In this document: positions 51,177 to 59,966 of the stretch, one piece after another
Layout of the letters: each line of letters starts with the position of its first letter
Numbering within the stretch: position 1 is the first letter of the stretch
Assembly (NCBI GenBank): GCA_029972135.1
Contig: CP124755.1
Span: forward strand, 992,001 to 1,056,000
Length of the DNA: 64,000 bases
Direction of reading: 5' to 3'
DNA from: Candidatus Thiocaldithrix dubininis
GTDB lineage: Bacteria > Pseudomonadota > Gammaproteobacteria > Thiotrichales > Thiotrichaceae
Position numbers and translations under genes: made by a program
The notes under the pieces: model-generated
Told to the model about the DNA's origin: nothing
Databases searched by the model: none
What the model saw: the letters and a program-made list of their open reading frames with translations, nothing else

Positions 51177-52964
51177 CTAATTCTTTACTAAACTATAAGC
51201 TTTATAACTACTTTCATCGCCTACCACACTGGCATTTTGATCAATGTTAATGGCGCTTGGATAGCCCAAACTAACATCATAAGTCGCATTCACACTGGCT
51301 GCTTTATTAGTGATAGCGGTATCAATAACAGCAAATAATTGTTCAATCGTTTTGCCATATGTATTCAAGGCTGTTTTGCTTAAATTGCGATTAGTATTTA
51401 AATCTACGCCTGAATAAACTTTGCCTAAGCGAATGGTCAGTTTAAATTTTTGACTACCTTTCTCTAAAACATAGGTATAGTTTTTAATAGCTTTACTCGT
51501 CCACAAGTTACGATTGGTGGTTAAAGTAGCTTTGAGTGCAGCATAAGAATCCGTTGGCGGTGTCACCACGGTTAAGGCAGCTTGTACGGCTGCATTTGCA
51601 TCCATTAAGCCTGTGCCACAACCGTTGCAAGACGCTGGGAACGGGCGTGCCGTGGATTTTAAGATACTCTCCACTTGATCAGGCGTTAAGGCAGGATTTG
51701 CGGATAACATTAAAGCTGCCGTACCAGAGACATGGGGTGTTGCCATACTCGTGCCTTGGTAAAACGCATAGTTATCTGAGATTGGGGCTTGTGTACCTGC
51801 ATTTAACGTAGACAAAATTCCATCGTAGGCGGAACTGCTCATCGAGCCACCGGGAGCGGCAATATCCACAATTGAACCAAAATTGGAATAATAAGCTTTG
51901 CCACCATTGCGTCCGGTCGCCGCTACGGTAACAACGCCATTACAGTTAGCTGGGGCAAATTGGCTAGCATCTAAATTGCTATTACCAGCGGCTGCAATAA
52001 CCACCGTATTTTTACTACGCGCAGCATTTATGGCGTTTTGTAATGTGGTGCTACAAGCATTTGCACCACCCAAACTCATATTGATCACGCGTGCTGGGGT
52101 TGGGTTAGCCGGTACGCCTGTAACGCTATTGCCACTCGCCCATAAAATACCATCCGCAATATCTGAGGTGTAACCGCCGCATTTTCCTAACACCCGTACA
52201 GGTAAAATTTTTGCGTTATAGGCAACGCCCGCTACTCCAGTGGCATTATTCGCCACGGCGGCAATCGTGCCCGCGACGTGTGTGCCATGCCAGCTACTAT
52301 TAGACCCTGTCGTGCTATTGCACTCACCCGCTAGTACATAATCGCCGGGATCAGAGGCATCTGCATCACGCCCATTGCCATCATTACCCACAAAGCTATC
52401 GTTAATCATATCGTAGCCGGGTAAAATATTAGCCACTAGATCAGCATGCGGTAAATAACCCGTATCTAACACGGCGACAATGGTATTTAGACCCGTGCTA
52501 GTTGCCCAAGCTTGCTCAGCGCGAATACCCACATTGGTATCTGTTAACGGCCATTGATAGCTAATATAACTATCATTTGGCAATGCCATTTTGTTTAAGA
52601 CGTAATCCGGTTCGACGTACTCAACTTCGGGTTGTTGTTTTAACCATACGTTTAAGTTGTCCCATTCCGCTTTGGATTTGCGTTTATTAAAACGGAATAT
52701 ATCCGCTTTTTGTTGTGTACTGCGCGCATAACGAAATTTTTCGCCTTTTTCCGTTTGTAACTTGCGTAATACAGCATCGGCAGCAGTAGCAGACGTAGTA
52801 TCTTTAAAACGAATAATTAATTGATCAGTTAAACCACTAGTATTACTAGCGACCGATTTAACTTGCTCATTCTTATCCAGATTTGCAAAACTGGCGGAAC
52901 TTGCTGTTAACAATGCCAAGGCGATAGATAGTGATAATATAGATACAGAGGGTTGATTTAACAT
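51177..52964 (-). CDS. Secreted subtilisin-like serine protease (S8) with DUF6174-like tail
   Basis: A 595-residue exported protease. Signal peptide 1-27 (SASFA-N), inhibitor I9-type prodomain (about 45-125), S8 catalytic domain with Asp167 (AVLDTGY), His226 (WHGTHVAGT) and Ser407 (QGTSMATPHVSG). A C-terminal domain (about 470-595) contains NLWTSKAIKNYTYVLEKG and YDVSLGYPSAINID, which resembles the DUF6174 pattern. It could serve nutrient acquisition or surface-protein processing. Monocistronic; the next gene on this strand is more than 110 bases upstream. Confidence 0.9.
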   Translation of the reverse strand: MLNQPSVSILSLSIALALLTASSASFANLDKNEQVKSVASNTSGLTDQLIIRFKDTTSATAADAVLRKLQTEKGEKFRYARSTQQKADIFRFNKRKSKAEWDNLNVWLKQQPEVEYVEPDYVLNKMALPNDSYISYQWPLTDTNVGIRAEQAWATSTGLNTIVAVLDTGYLPHADLVANILPGYDMINDSFVGNDGNGRDADASDPGDYVLAGECNSTTGSNSSWHGTHVAGTIAAVANNATGVAGVAYNAKILPVRVLGKCGGYTSDIADGILWASGNSVTGVPANPTPARVINMSLGGANACSTTLQNAINAARSKNTVVIAAAGNSNLDASQFAPANCNGVVTVAATGRNGGKAYYSNFGSIVDIAAPGGSMSSSAYDGILSTLNAGTQAPISDNYAFYQGTSMATPHVSGTAALMLSANPALTPDQVESILKSTARPFPASCNGCGTGLMDANAAVQAALTVVTPPTDSYAALKATLTTNRNLWTSKAIKNYTYVLEKGSQKFKLTIRLGKVYSGVDLNTNRNLSKTALNTYGKTIEQLFAVIDTAITNKAASVNATYDVSLGYPSAINIDQNASVVGDESSYKAYSLVKN

Positions 52965-53077
52965 ATTGCAGCTTGCTTGTTATTAATAAGCCCTATTAAC
53001 AATATATTATTTTTATATATGGCTTAGTTTGCCAAATTTCTGATAAATAGCAAGTGCAAAACGACGAAGTAAGAGGC

Positions 53078-54106
53078 TTACGACAGCGGCAACTGTACCT
53101 TAATCTCTAAACCACCTAGAGTTGGGGAGGCACCAAACTGCAAGCTACCGTTATATAACTTGATAATATCCTTACAAATGGCTAAACCTAAGCCGTAGCC
53201 TTCTATGTTTTCATCTAAGCGTGTACCACGTTCGGTAAGGGTTTGTAAGGCGCTGGGACTCGGGGCTGAGCCGTCGTCGCTGATACTCATATAAATTTGG
53301 TTGTGTGCCGCTGTTAAGCTGCATTGCACTTGCTGCCGCGCCCATTTACAAGCGTTATCCAGTAAATTACCCAACAATTCCAACATATCTTCACGGTCGC
53401 CAAAGCAAGGTAAGTTGGCTGAAAATTCATACTGAATAGCCAAGGTTTTGGTAGCGTAAACTTGTTGTAAAACATGGCTAAGTACGGGTAATTCCAGTTG
53501 CGGATTAAAGCGTTGCACACTATTGCCTAACCCCGCCAGTCGCGCGCGTTTCAGTTCACGTTCCATTAGAGTACGAATTCGTTCTAATTGTTGTTTGGCG
53601 GGTAGAATCTGTGAGCAATACGGCATTTGATCTAAATACTGTGTTAATAAATTTAACGGGGTTTTCAAGGCATGTGCCAAATTGCCCAAAGAATGCCGCG
53701 AGCGTTCTAGACGTTCCTGCATATGCAGCAGAAGCTGATTAAAGTCGGCAATCAAAGGCGCGAATTCACGCGGAACGTGGCTATTGAGTTGCTGAATTTT
53801 GCCTTGATTTAAGGCTTGTAACTCCGCTTGAATGCGGTCTAAACGCTTAAAAGTACGGCGAATTACTAAACTTTGAATTCCTAGTGTTAGCCCAATACCA
53901 ACCAGTGCCAGCATCGGAAATAGCCATTGAAAACGGCGTTTAGGCAAGGGTAGAGCATTCGGTTCTAGCCATTGATATGCTTGTAAATGTTGTAGCCGTA
54001 GTTCTAACGAGGGTTGCAAACTTAAGCCGATTAACCAAATCGCCAACATCACAAGGCATAAAGTAATCGCTAGATTGATTTGTAATTGCCGTTCTAAAGA
54101 TTGCAT
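53078..54106 (-). CDS. Sensor histidine kinase
   Basis: A 342-residue kinase: two membrane helices (about 13-32 and 63-84) enclosing a short periplasmic segment, a linker/HAMP-like region, HisKA with SLGNLAHALKTPLNLLTQY (phospho-His about 146), and HATPase_c with N box LLGNLLDNACKWA and GYGLGLAICKDI. Layout resembles QseC/PhoQ-type kinases. Partner regulator is encoded six bases upstream. Signal unknown. Confidence 0.88.
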   Translation of the reverse strand: MQSLERQLQINLAITLCLVMLAIWLIGLSLQPSLELRLQHLQAYQWLEPNALPLPKRRFQWLFPMLALVGIGLTLGIQSLVIRRTFKRLDRIQAELQALNQGKIQQLNSHVPREFAPLIADFNQLLLHMQERLERSRHSLGNLAHALKTPLNLLTQYLDQMPYCSQILPAKQQLERIRTLMERELKRARLAGLGNSVQRFNPQLELPVLSHVLQQVYATKTLAIQYEFSANLPCFGDREDMLELLGNLLDNACKWARQQVQCSLTAAHNQIYMSISDDGSAPSPSALQTLTERGTRLDENIEGYGLGLAICKDIIKLYNGSLQFGASPTLGGLEIKVQLPLS

Positions 54107-54112
54107 TCAGGT

Positions 54113-54790
54113 TTAGGTCGTTAACTGTTCAATAAAAATATAGCCTTGCCCGCGTCGCGTTTGAATGCGTGCTTCACCGACTAAACGCCGCAAGTGGCGT
54201 ACATACACTTCAATCACATTGCTGTCTTTATCCGCATCATTTGCGTAAACCTGTTCGGTAAGGCGCGATTTGGTCAGAATATGCCCCGGATGCAACATAA
54301 AATAACGTAACAAGCGAAATTCTGTGCCGGTTAAATCGTGGGTGATCCCCTGTTCGGTTGTAATTTGTTGTAATGCCTCGTTTAATTGTAAACCACCACA
54401 ATACAAAATTTGTGCATGCGCATGGGTTTGATAATGCCGACGTAGTAAAGCTTGTAAGCGCATTAACAGTTCTTCAAAGTGAAACGGTTTGCCTAAATAA
54501 TCATCTGCGCCCGCTTTAAAACCATCCACGCGCTCATACCACGCATCACGGGCGGTCAGGATAATCACAGGAACTTGGTTACCCTGTTGCCGCCAATGAT
54601 TCAGTACCTCCAAGCCGTTGCGCAGCGGTAAACCTAAATCCAATATAATGGCGGCGTAGGGTGTTTCATTTCCTAAAAACTCAGCATCAATGCCATTATC
54701 CGCCGTGTCCACTGCAAATCCGGCTTGCTTTAAGCGGGCTTGTAAATCTGTGCTCAGTTGCACATCATCTTCCACTAACAATAAGCGCAT
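54113..54790 (-). CDS. OmpR/PhoB-family response regulator
   Basis: A 225-residue regulator. Receiver domain begins MRLLLVEDDVQL, phosphoacceptor Asp in AIILDLGLPLRNG, and the Lys in DYLGKPFHFEELL; winged-helix DNA-binding domain at the C terminus (LTGTEFRLLRYFMLHPGHILTK...NVIEVYVRHLRRL). The start is set at ATG 54790 rather than a TTG 8 codons upstream that overlaps the DUF2202 gene. It is downstream of two DUF2202 genes, so the four genes may be one operon. Confidence 0.92.
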   Translation of the reverse strand: MRLLLVEDDVQLSTDLQARLKQAGFAVDTADNGIDAEFLGNETPYAAIILDLGLPLRNGLEVLNHWRQQGNQVPVIILTARDAWYERVDGFKAGADDYLGKPFHFEELLMRLQALLRRHYQTHAHAQILYCGGLQLNEALQQITTEQGITHDLTGTEFRLLRYFMLHPGHILTKSRLTEQVYANDADKDSNVIEVYVRHLRRLVGEARIQTRRGQGYIFIEQLTT

Positions 54791-54798
54791 AAGCTGAT

Positions 54799-55428
54799 TT
54801 ATTGCTCGCGCCAAGCCTGACCTCGACCGTGTCCGCGCCCGCTATCCATTTGTAAAATTTGCTTAAGTTCGGCAGGGGTCAAAACTTGCGCTTGATAGGC
54901 TTGTTGACGTTGTTTGAGTTGGCGCACAAAGGCTTGTAAATGGCGATAAGATCCCTCTAATAAGTTTTGGTAAGTTTGCTTGAGTAACGGCGTTTGTGTA
55001 TTGGCTAAGGCCTTTCGCAAATCTTGAATATCGGTTTCCTCTATCAATGCACCGACTTGTAAAGCGGCAATTTCTGAACCTTGCCCACGTTGAATAAGCG
55101 CTTGGTAAAGCTGCGTTAAACTATTATCGGTAAATTGCCCAACTTGCTCGGTTTTAACCGGATCAAGTATTTGATAGCGCTGCACTAAGTGTTTTAAGGC
55201 ATCCATGTGTTGTTGTTCCGCTGCTGCAATATTGGCAAAGGGGCGCAGCGGATAGGTTTTATATAATACTTGGTAAACGTCTCGCGCTAACTTTTCTTCT
55301 TCGCGCATAAAGCTTAGGGTTTGTTGTTCAGCCGCACTCAAATTAGCGAAGGCGGGTAAACTGCTGCTCATTAAACTAACAAATAATAAGCAACCCATAG
55401 CGTATGGGTGTGTGATTGTGTGTAGCAT
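54799..55428 (-). CDS. Secreted ferritin-like DUF2202 protein, copy 1
   Basis: A 209-residue exported protein: signal peptide about 1-28 (SLPAFA-N), then a DUF2202 helical domain with FMREEEKLARDVYQVL and IAAAEQQHMDALKHLVQ, whose Glu and His spacing is that of ferritin-like diiron proteins. A C-terminal segment is Gln-rich and ends in RGHGRGQAWREQ. About 15 bases downstream of a paralogue; probably both are periplasmic. Role unknown; metal storage or signalling to the adjacent two-component system is speculative. Confidence 0.8.
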   Translation of the reverse strand: MLHTITHPYAMGCLLFVSLMSSSLPAFANLSAAEQQTLSFMREEEKLARDVYQVLYKTYPLRPFANIAAAEQQHMDALKHLVQRYQILDPVKTEQVGQFTDNSLTQLYQALIQRGQGSEIAALQVGALIEETDIQDLRKALANTQTPLLKQTYQNLLEGSYRHLQAFVRQLKQRQQAYQAQVLTPAELKQILQMDSGRGHGRGQAWREQ

Positions 55429-55443
55429 GAACGTGCTCCTGTT

Positions 55444-56112
55444 TTATTGCTTACCGCATTGTTCTTGGGCTGTACTGATAATGGCGTTTAGCTCCGTACT
55501 GCTCAGCAGTTGCGGTTGATAGCTAATGCCGTTGGCTGCAATTTGTTTAACAAATGAGCGTAAATGATTGCGTGAACCGCAGAGCAAATTCATATAGGTA
55601 TCTAATACGGCTAATTGGTTAGAACCAGCGGTGGCTTCGTCGATAGCTGCTTTAATATCCACAATGTCATATTCTTCAATATACGCACCCACTTGTAAGG
55701 CAGCATCGGCTGAACTTGAACCTCTTGCCAGTAAATCCGTATAAAGCTGCAAAATTTCCGGGCTGGTAAATGCGCCTACTGTATTATCCACGACGGGATC
55801 AGTGAGATTGGCAGCTTTAAGCAAGCTTTGCATTTTATCCATGTGTTTTTGTTCAGATTGTAAGGCAATTGTTTGAAAGACGCTTAATTGCCAACGCTCG
55901 TATAAACTCAGATAGACGTCACGCGCTAATTTTTCCTCTTCCCGTACAAATAACATCGTACTGATTTCGTCAGAGGTTAAGGGCTGTAACGTACTGGGTA
56001 CGGCCGTACCACCACCACTGCCGCCATCGCTACCACAGGCAGTCAAGAACAGTAAACCACTGAAGCTAATGCTTAAGACTAAAGCAGGCAATCGCATAAA
56101 AAAATTCCCCAT
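55444..56112 (-). CDS. Ferritin-like DUF2202 lipoprotein, copy 2
   Basis: A 222-residue paralogue of the neighbour. It has a lipoprotein signal (LLFLTAC), a Gly/Ser linker (GSDGGSGGG), then the same domain: FVREEEKLARDVYLSLYE, ALQSEQKHMDKMQSLL and LCGSRNHLRSFVKQI. It thus puts the same fold on a membrane anchor while copy 1 is apparently soluble. First gene of the putative four-gene DUF2202/two-component operon. Confidence 0.8.
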   Translation of the reverse strand: MGNFFMRLPALVLSISFSGLLFLTACGSDGGSGGGTAVPSTLQPLTSDEISTMLFVREEEKLARDVYLSLYERWQLSVFQTIALQSEQKHMDKMQSLLKAANLTDPVVDNTVGAFTSPEILQLYTDLLARGSSSADAALQVGAYIEEYDIVDIKAAIDEATAGSNQLAVLDTYMNLLCGSRNHLRSFVKQIAANGISYQPQLLSSTELNAIISTAQEQCGKQ

Positions 56113-56193
56113 TAAACGTTGATGATTAATGAGGAATGTAAAAGCTTAATCTGAAATCAAGCTGAAAATTTAGAACACGAATTAAGCAAAGGC

Positions 56194-57375
56194 TTATAAG
56201 CGGCTTAATAAGGTTTGGTCTGGATAACCATCCGCAGGTAAGCCTAATTCTTGTTGTACCTTGCGCACCGCATCGCGGGTTTCATTGCCGATAATGCCGT
56301 CGACTTTGGTAATAGTGAAACCTTTAGCGCGTAATTTACTTTGCAAGCTGGCGGTTTCGGCTTTACTTAAGCTTTTAACGGGGGCGTTACCCGCATGAAT
56401 AGCAGGTGCACCGGCTAAGCGATTCGCAAAATAAGCGGCCGTGGTGGAATAAACGGTGGATTCATTCCATTCTAGAATCGCATCAAAGTTGGGATAGGCT
56501 AAGAAGGTCGGGCCATTGCGACCCATTGGCAATAATAAAGCAGCGACACCCCCGCCTTTAACCGGCGAGCCGTTGGGTGTCATTACGCCCATACGACCCC
56601 ATTCGGCAATAGGTAAGCGGTTACCAATGCGGGCTTGTGCCCAGTCCATTTCCGTCGGTACACGCACTTCACGTAACCACGGCTCGCCCGCTTTCCAGCC
56701 TGCGTTTTGTAGCATGTGGGCGGCAGAGGCTAAGGCATCGGCTTTGGATTTAATTACATCACGCTTGCCGTCACCATCGAAGTCCACGCCGAATTCATCG
56801 TATTTAGACGGAATGAATTGTAATTGCCCTAATTCCCCTGCCCACGCACCTTTCATTTTGTTAGGCGTTTGGTCGCCTTTTTGTACTAAACGTAAGGCGC
56901 TCATTAATTCGCCACGGAATAATTCAGGACGACGACAGTCATAGGCTAAGGTTGCCAGCGCTTGAATAGTGGGCGTGTTGCCCATCACTTGCCCGAAGTC
57001 GGTTTCTAATCCCCAAAAGGCGGTTAATACTTCGCCGGGCACACCGTAGGTCTGTTCAATGCGTTTAAATAAGCCCGCATTAGAATTTAATAATGCGCGA
57101 CCTTGGGTAATGCGATAGGGTACGACTTTCTTACTGGAAAAGGCTAAAAAGTCTAACGCAAAATTGTGTTGAGCGCGGTCACTGGCTAAAACGCTTTGAT
57201 CGAGTTTGACACCAGAAAACGATTCGTCAATCACCAACGGTTTGATACCTGCTGAGGCAGCTTCGACTTTGAAATTCTGTAACCATTGCCCAAAGTCACC
57301 CGTATTAGTACAAGCAAAGCTGGGGGTTGCCAGCACGAGACTGCCAGCAACTAAGGCAATTTGTAGTTGACGCAT
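56194..57375 (-). CDS. MltB-type lytic murein transglycosylase
   Basis: A 393-residue periplasmic enzyme. Signal peptide 1-21 (TPSFA-C), SLT_2/MltB catalytic domain (about 25-315) with the catalytic Glu in FWGLETDFGQ (about 122) and the structural segments GELGQLQFIPSKYDEFGVDFDGDG and NFDAILEWNESTVYSTTAAYFANRL, then a PG_binding_1 domain (about 330-393; LQSKLRAKGFTITKVDGIIGNETRDAVR). It cleaves glycan strands to 1,6-anhydro products. Monocistronic. Confidence 0.92.
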   Translation of the reverse strand: MRQLQIALVAGSLVLATPSFACTNTGDFGQWLQNFKVEAASAGIKPLVIDESFSGVKLDQSVLASDRAQHNFALDFLAFSSKKVVPYRITQGRALLNSNAGLFKRIEQTYGVPGEVLTAFWGLETDFGQVMGNTPTIQALATLAYDCRRPELFRGELMSALRLVQKGDQTPNKMKGAWAGELGQLQFIPSKYDEFGVDFDGDGKRDVIKSKADALASAAHMLQNAGWKAGEPWLREVRVPTEMDWAQARIGNRLPIAEWGRMGVMTPNGSPVKGGGVAALLLPMGRNGPTFLAYPNFDAILEWNESTVYSTTAAYFANRLAGAPAIHAGNAPVKSLSKAETASLQSKLRAKGFTITKVDGIIGNETRDAVRKVQQELGLPADGYPDQTLLSRL

Positions 57376-57473
57376 AAAAACATCCCTGATTAAACATGAT
57401 ATTAAGTGTGGTTGAAGTATAGCAGTTTAATAAAACTTAGTTTTTTGACCGCAGGATTTGGTAAAATTCCCCA

Positions 57474-58424
57474 ATGGAAGAAAGTTTATCATTCGTAGTC
57501 ACCTTTGAAGGTGGTCAGCCTTTTATTCAATTAGTTGTTTTAGAAGGTTATCTTAGTCAAAACCGTATTATGGAAATCCCATTTGGTTTATTGGATTTTC
57601 AAGCCTTGGTGCGCAGCGCTCAAGTGACGGGTGACTATTGGATCGTCAATACCACGGCGGACTTACCTGATTTCCAAGTAGATTCCTCAATTTTTGTACG
57701 TCATCGTGAAGGCAAAATTCTGTGGGATTTGATTTATGAGCATTACGAACCTTTTTTAGATGTGGAGTTAGAAGAAGATGAGGAAAATCCACCCGAAGAA
57801 GGCGACGAGAATATCATTACCTTACACTTTGACCCGTTTCAGTATGTGAGCGCAATTTATCAGTTTTGCCAATTATACCCGCAATTTAAACCGGTTACTT
57901 TTCAGCCCACTACACAGGAAAGCAACCGCTTAGAACATTACTTACCACAATTACATATTTTATGGCGGCGTTTCGGTCAGATTCACGGTTCGGTCAATGA
58001 AGATGGTATTCTGACGCGGGAAACCGATTTATTTGCCGAACAAGCCGAAGAACAATGGACAGATGAAATTCTGCAAGCGCTATTTGAAATGCGTGATAAA
58101 CATTCCACCGAAAATATTGATGCTTATTTAGAATCGCTACCGGAAGAAATTTTGGAAAAATTTGAAGCGGATAGCAGCAGTCTGGAACAGGCATTAAATG
58201 AACGTTGGGAAAAGCTGGTGAACTCTTTAACTGAAGAAGAGGCCGAGGCTTTAAAAACCAATCAAAGCCAAAGCAAATTTCCCAATAGCCTAAAACTCAA
58301 ACTATTGCGCGAAGTGTTGGCAGGCAATCCGACAATTTTATTAGGGCACTCACCCAGCGTGGAAGCGGATGCTGACCCTAAAAAAGTCGTGAGTATTGAA
58401 CATTGGCGGCGTGAGAAGAGTTAA
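57474..58424 (+). CDS. Acidic protein of unknown function
   Basis: A 316-residue, strongly acidic cytoplasmic protein with no recognised family. The N-terminal 100 residues look beta-rich (SFVVTFEGGQPFIQLVVLE), an Asp/Glu/Pro tract follows (about 102-120), and the rest is helical with many Glu (LESLPEEILEKFEADSSSLEQAL). No signal peptide, membrane helix or Cys-metal motif. It stands alone between a transglycosylase and the exosortase pair. No ribosome site stands out. Confidence 0.6.
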   Translation: MEESLSFVVTFEGGQPFIQLVVLEGYLSQNRIMEIPFGLLDFQALVRSAQVTGDYWIVNTTADLPDFQVDSSIFVRHREGKILWDLIYEHYEPFLDVELEEDEENPPEEGDENIITLHFDPFQYVSAIYQFCQLYPQFKPVTFQPTTQESNRLEHYLPQLHILWRRFGQIHGSVNEDGILTRETDLFAEQAEEQWTDEILQALFEMRDKHSTENIDAYLESLPEEILEKFEADSSSLEQALNERWEKLVNSLTEEEAEALKTNQSQSKFPNSLKLKLLREVLAGNPTILLGHSPSVEADADPKKVVSIEHWRREKS

Positions 58425-58427
58425 TAC

Positions 58428-59039
58428 TTAACCTTTAAAGGCATATTCCAACTGAGGCGCAAGTTGCGTCATAAATTCTCGATTTAAGCCAACCCAAATA
58501 ACCAAAGGCGCAATCATGGGTAATAATAACATTCCCACTTGATAGCCCAAGGCAATTGCATCAACGCCAGTTTGACTTAAGGATTGTTGGGCGATAAAAG
58601 TTGAGCCGACATTAAAAGTTAGGGTTTTTAAGACGCTAAACACCATGCTGAATAATTCAGTGGGTAAGATCAGAGCTAAGCCCATAGCGATTTTGCTTAA
58701 TTTGTGTTGAGTGGGTGTTGCTAATAATAATGAAACCAATAAAGGCAAGCCGTAGCTATACACCAATGGATTAATTTGAAAGCCTAGAGCATCACCATTT
58801 AAGGCAGGGGTCACAATACTACCATCGGCGGCTTGGCTGAAATTGGCGGCAACAATCAAGTTATGCCCGTCTAATTTAAGCCACATTAAGGCATCAGGGC
58901 TAACCAACTGTAGAATGGCTTGGCTAAGCATGGTAATCGGGGCGAGATGCCAAGCGGCTGTTAGATACCAAAGCAAAAATATAATGGGAAAATAGATCAG
59001 TACGCCTAACATAAAACGAGTTAAGGGACGGGGTGTCAT
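58428..59039 (-). CDS. Exosortase H-associated membrane protein
   Basis: A 203-residue membrane protein with about four helices and a central soluble stretch (about 50-90; LKLDGHNLIVAANFSQAADGSIV). Placement directly after the exosortase, overlapping it by one base, plus the RFMLGVLIYFPIIFLLWY start, matches the partner protein that accompanies XrtH. Its task is unknown. Confidence 0.75.
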   Translation of the reverse strand: MTPRPLTRFMLGVLIYFPIIFLLWYLTAAWHLAPITMLSQAILQLVSPDALMWLKLDGHNLIVAANFSQAADGSIVTPALNGDALGFQINPLVYSYGLPLLVSLLLATPTQHKLSKIAMGLALILPTELFSMVFSVLKTLTFNVGSTFIAQQSLSQTGVDAIALGYQVGMLLLPMIAPLVIWVGLNREFMTQLAPQLEYAFKG

Positions 59040-59548
59040 TAGGCAGCGACCTCGTGTAAATCTGTGTTAGCTATTTTGGGTAAATACCGAATCCAGACTA
59101 AAAATACGATTAAAGCATCTAACATAATCAGGGCTTGCCAAATATATAAATGTGCCCAATCGAATAAGGTTTCGCTCCATTGCCCGAGGTAGAATAGGCT
59201 AATAATGCGCAGTAAATTCATGGCTTGAATGGCTAAGAATCCCCACGCTAAGCCTTTTAATTTATAGATAAAGGGAGCGGGGAAGGCGGCAATAGCGGCT
59301 AATAATACGATCATCGCTTCCACTCCATTACAGCCGGGTTCAATGGAAATTGCAAAGCCATTGTCGGTACTGCGCACGATTTTACCCATCGTATCGACAT
59401 TGCTATCGAATAAAGATAATAACCAGCCGCTGCTATCCGCTAATAAACTTGTCCACGGCAATACGACGTGTGTTTGCACCACTTGCAGCATTTCAGTGCC
59501 AAATAAAGCGATTTGCAAGAGTAAGAACATAAGCAAAAAACGTAACAT
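59039..59548 (-). CDS. xrtH: Exosortase H
   Basis: A 169-residue integral-membrane protease/transpeptidase of the exosortase/archaeosortase superfamily. The catalytic triad is visible: Cys73 in EPGCNGVEAMI, Arg114 in NLLRIISLFYLG and His133 in DWAHLYIWQA. The short length and GCNGVEA context fit XrtH, which sorts proteins with an IPTL-type C-terminal tripartite tail. No such substrate is encoded in this window. Confidence 0.88.
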   Translation of the reverse strand: MLRFLLMFLLLQIALFGTEMLQVVQTHVVLPWTSLLADSSGWLLSLFDSNVDTMGKIVRSTDNGFAISIEPGCNGVEAMIVLLAAIAAFPAPFIYKLKGLAWGFLAIQAMNLLRIISLFYLGQWSETLFDWAHLYIWQALIMLDALIVFLVWIRYLPKIANTDLHEVAA

Positions 59549-59652
59549 TATTCCCCCCTGTTAACGTTTTGATCAGATTTTTCAGCAGCCGATTGAATTA
59601 TTAGCGATTAGTGTACGTGGCGTTGGCTGAATCTTACTTGTATCAAGCGTGT

Positions 59653-59922
59653 TTAATGGGCTTTATCTGACATTTTTTGCGAACATTCAGAGTGGGTTAG
59701 GCAGCGTCCAATCCAAAACAGCAATAAACCACTGGCAATACAAATACCTAAAAATCCCCAACTAATCGGTTCTCTATGTAAATATTGCAGATATGCCATG
59801 CCAAAACCAATACTAAACAGTAGCAATAAGGCTACCCATTTAGCAGTTTGCATAAATTGGTAAATTAATGACTCTTTGTGTGAATGTTTCTTAGAATAAA
59901 TAGATTGTTTAATGGTTGTCAT
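59653..59922 (-). CDS. Small two-helix membrane protein
   Basis: An 89-residue protein with two membrane helices (about 27-45 and 55-75) and Lys/His-rich ends; one Cys pair (GRCLTHSEC) follows the second helix. No family recognised. GGAG nine bases before the ATG at 59922 favours this start over 59949. It lies 44 bases after the kinase gene and in the same direction. Confidence 0.5.
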   Translation of the reverse strand: MTTIKQSIYSKKHSHKESLIYQFMQTAKWVALLLLFSIGFGMAYLQYLHREPISWGFLGICIASGLLLFWIGRCLTHSECSQKMSDKAH

Positions 59923-59966
59923 ACCTTGGTACTCCCTACTATACCTCAATATAACCAGATGTGGAC

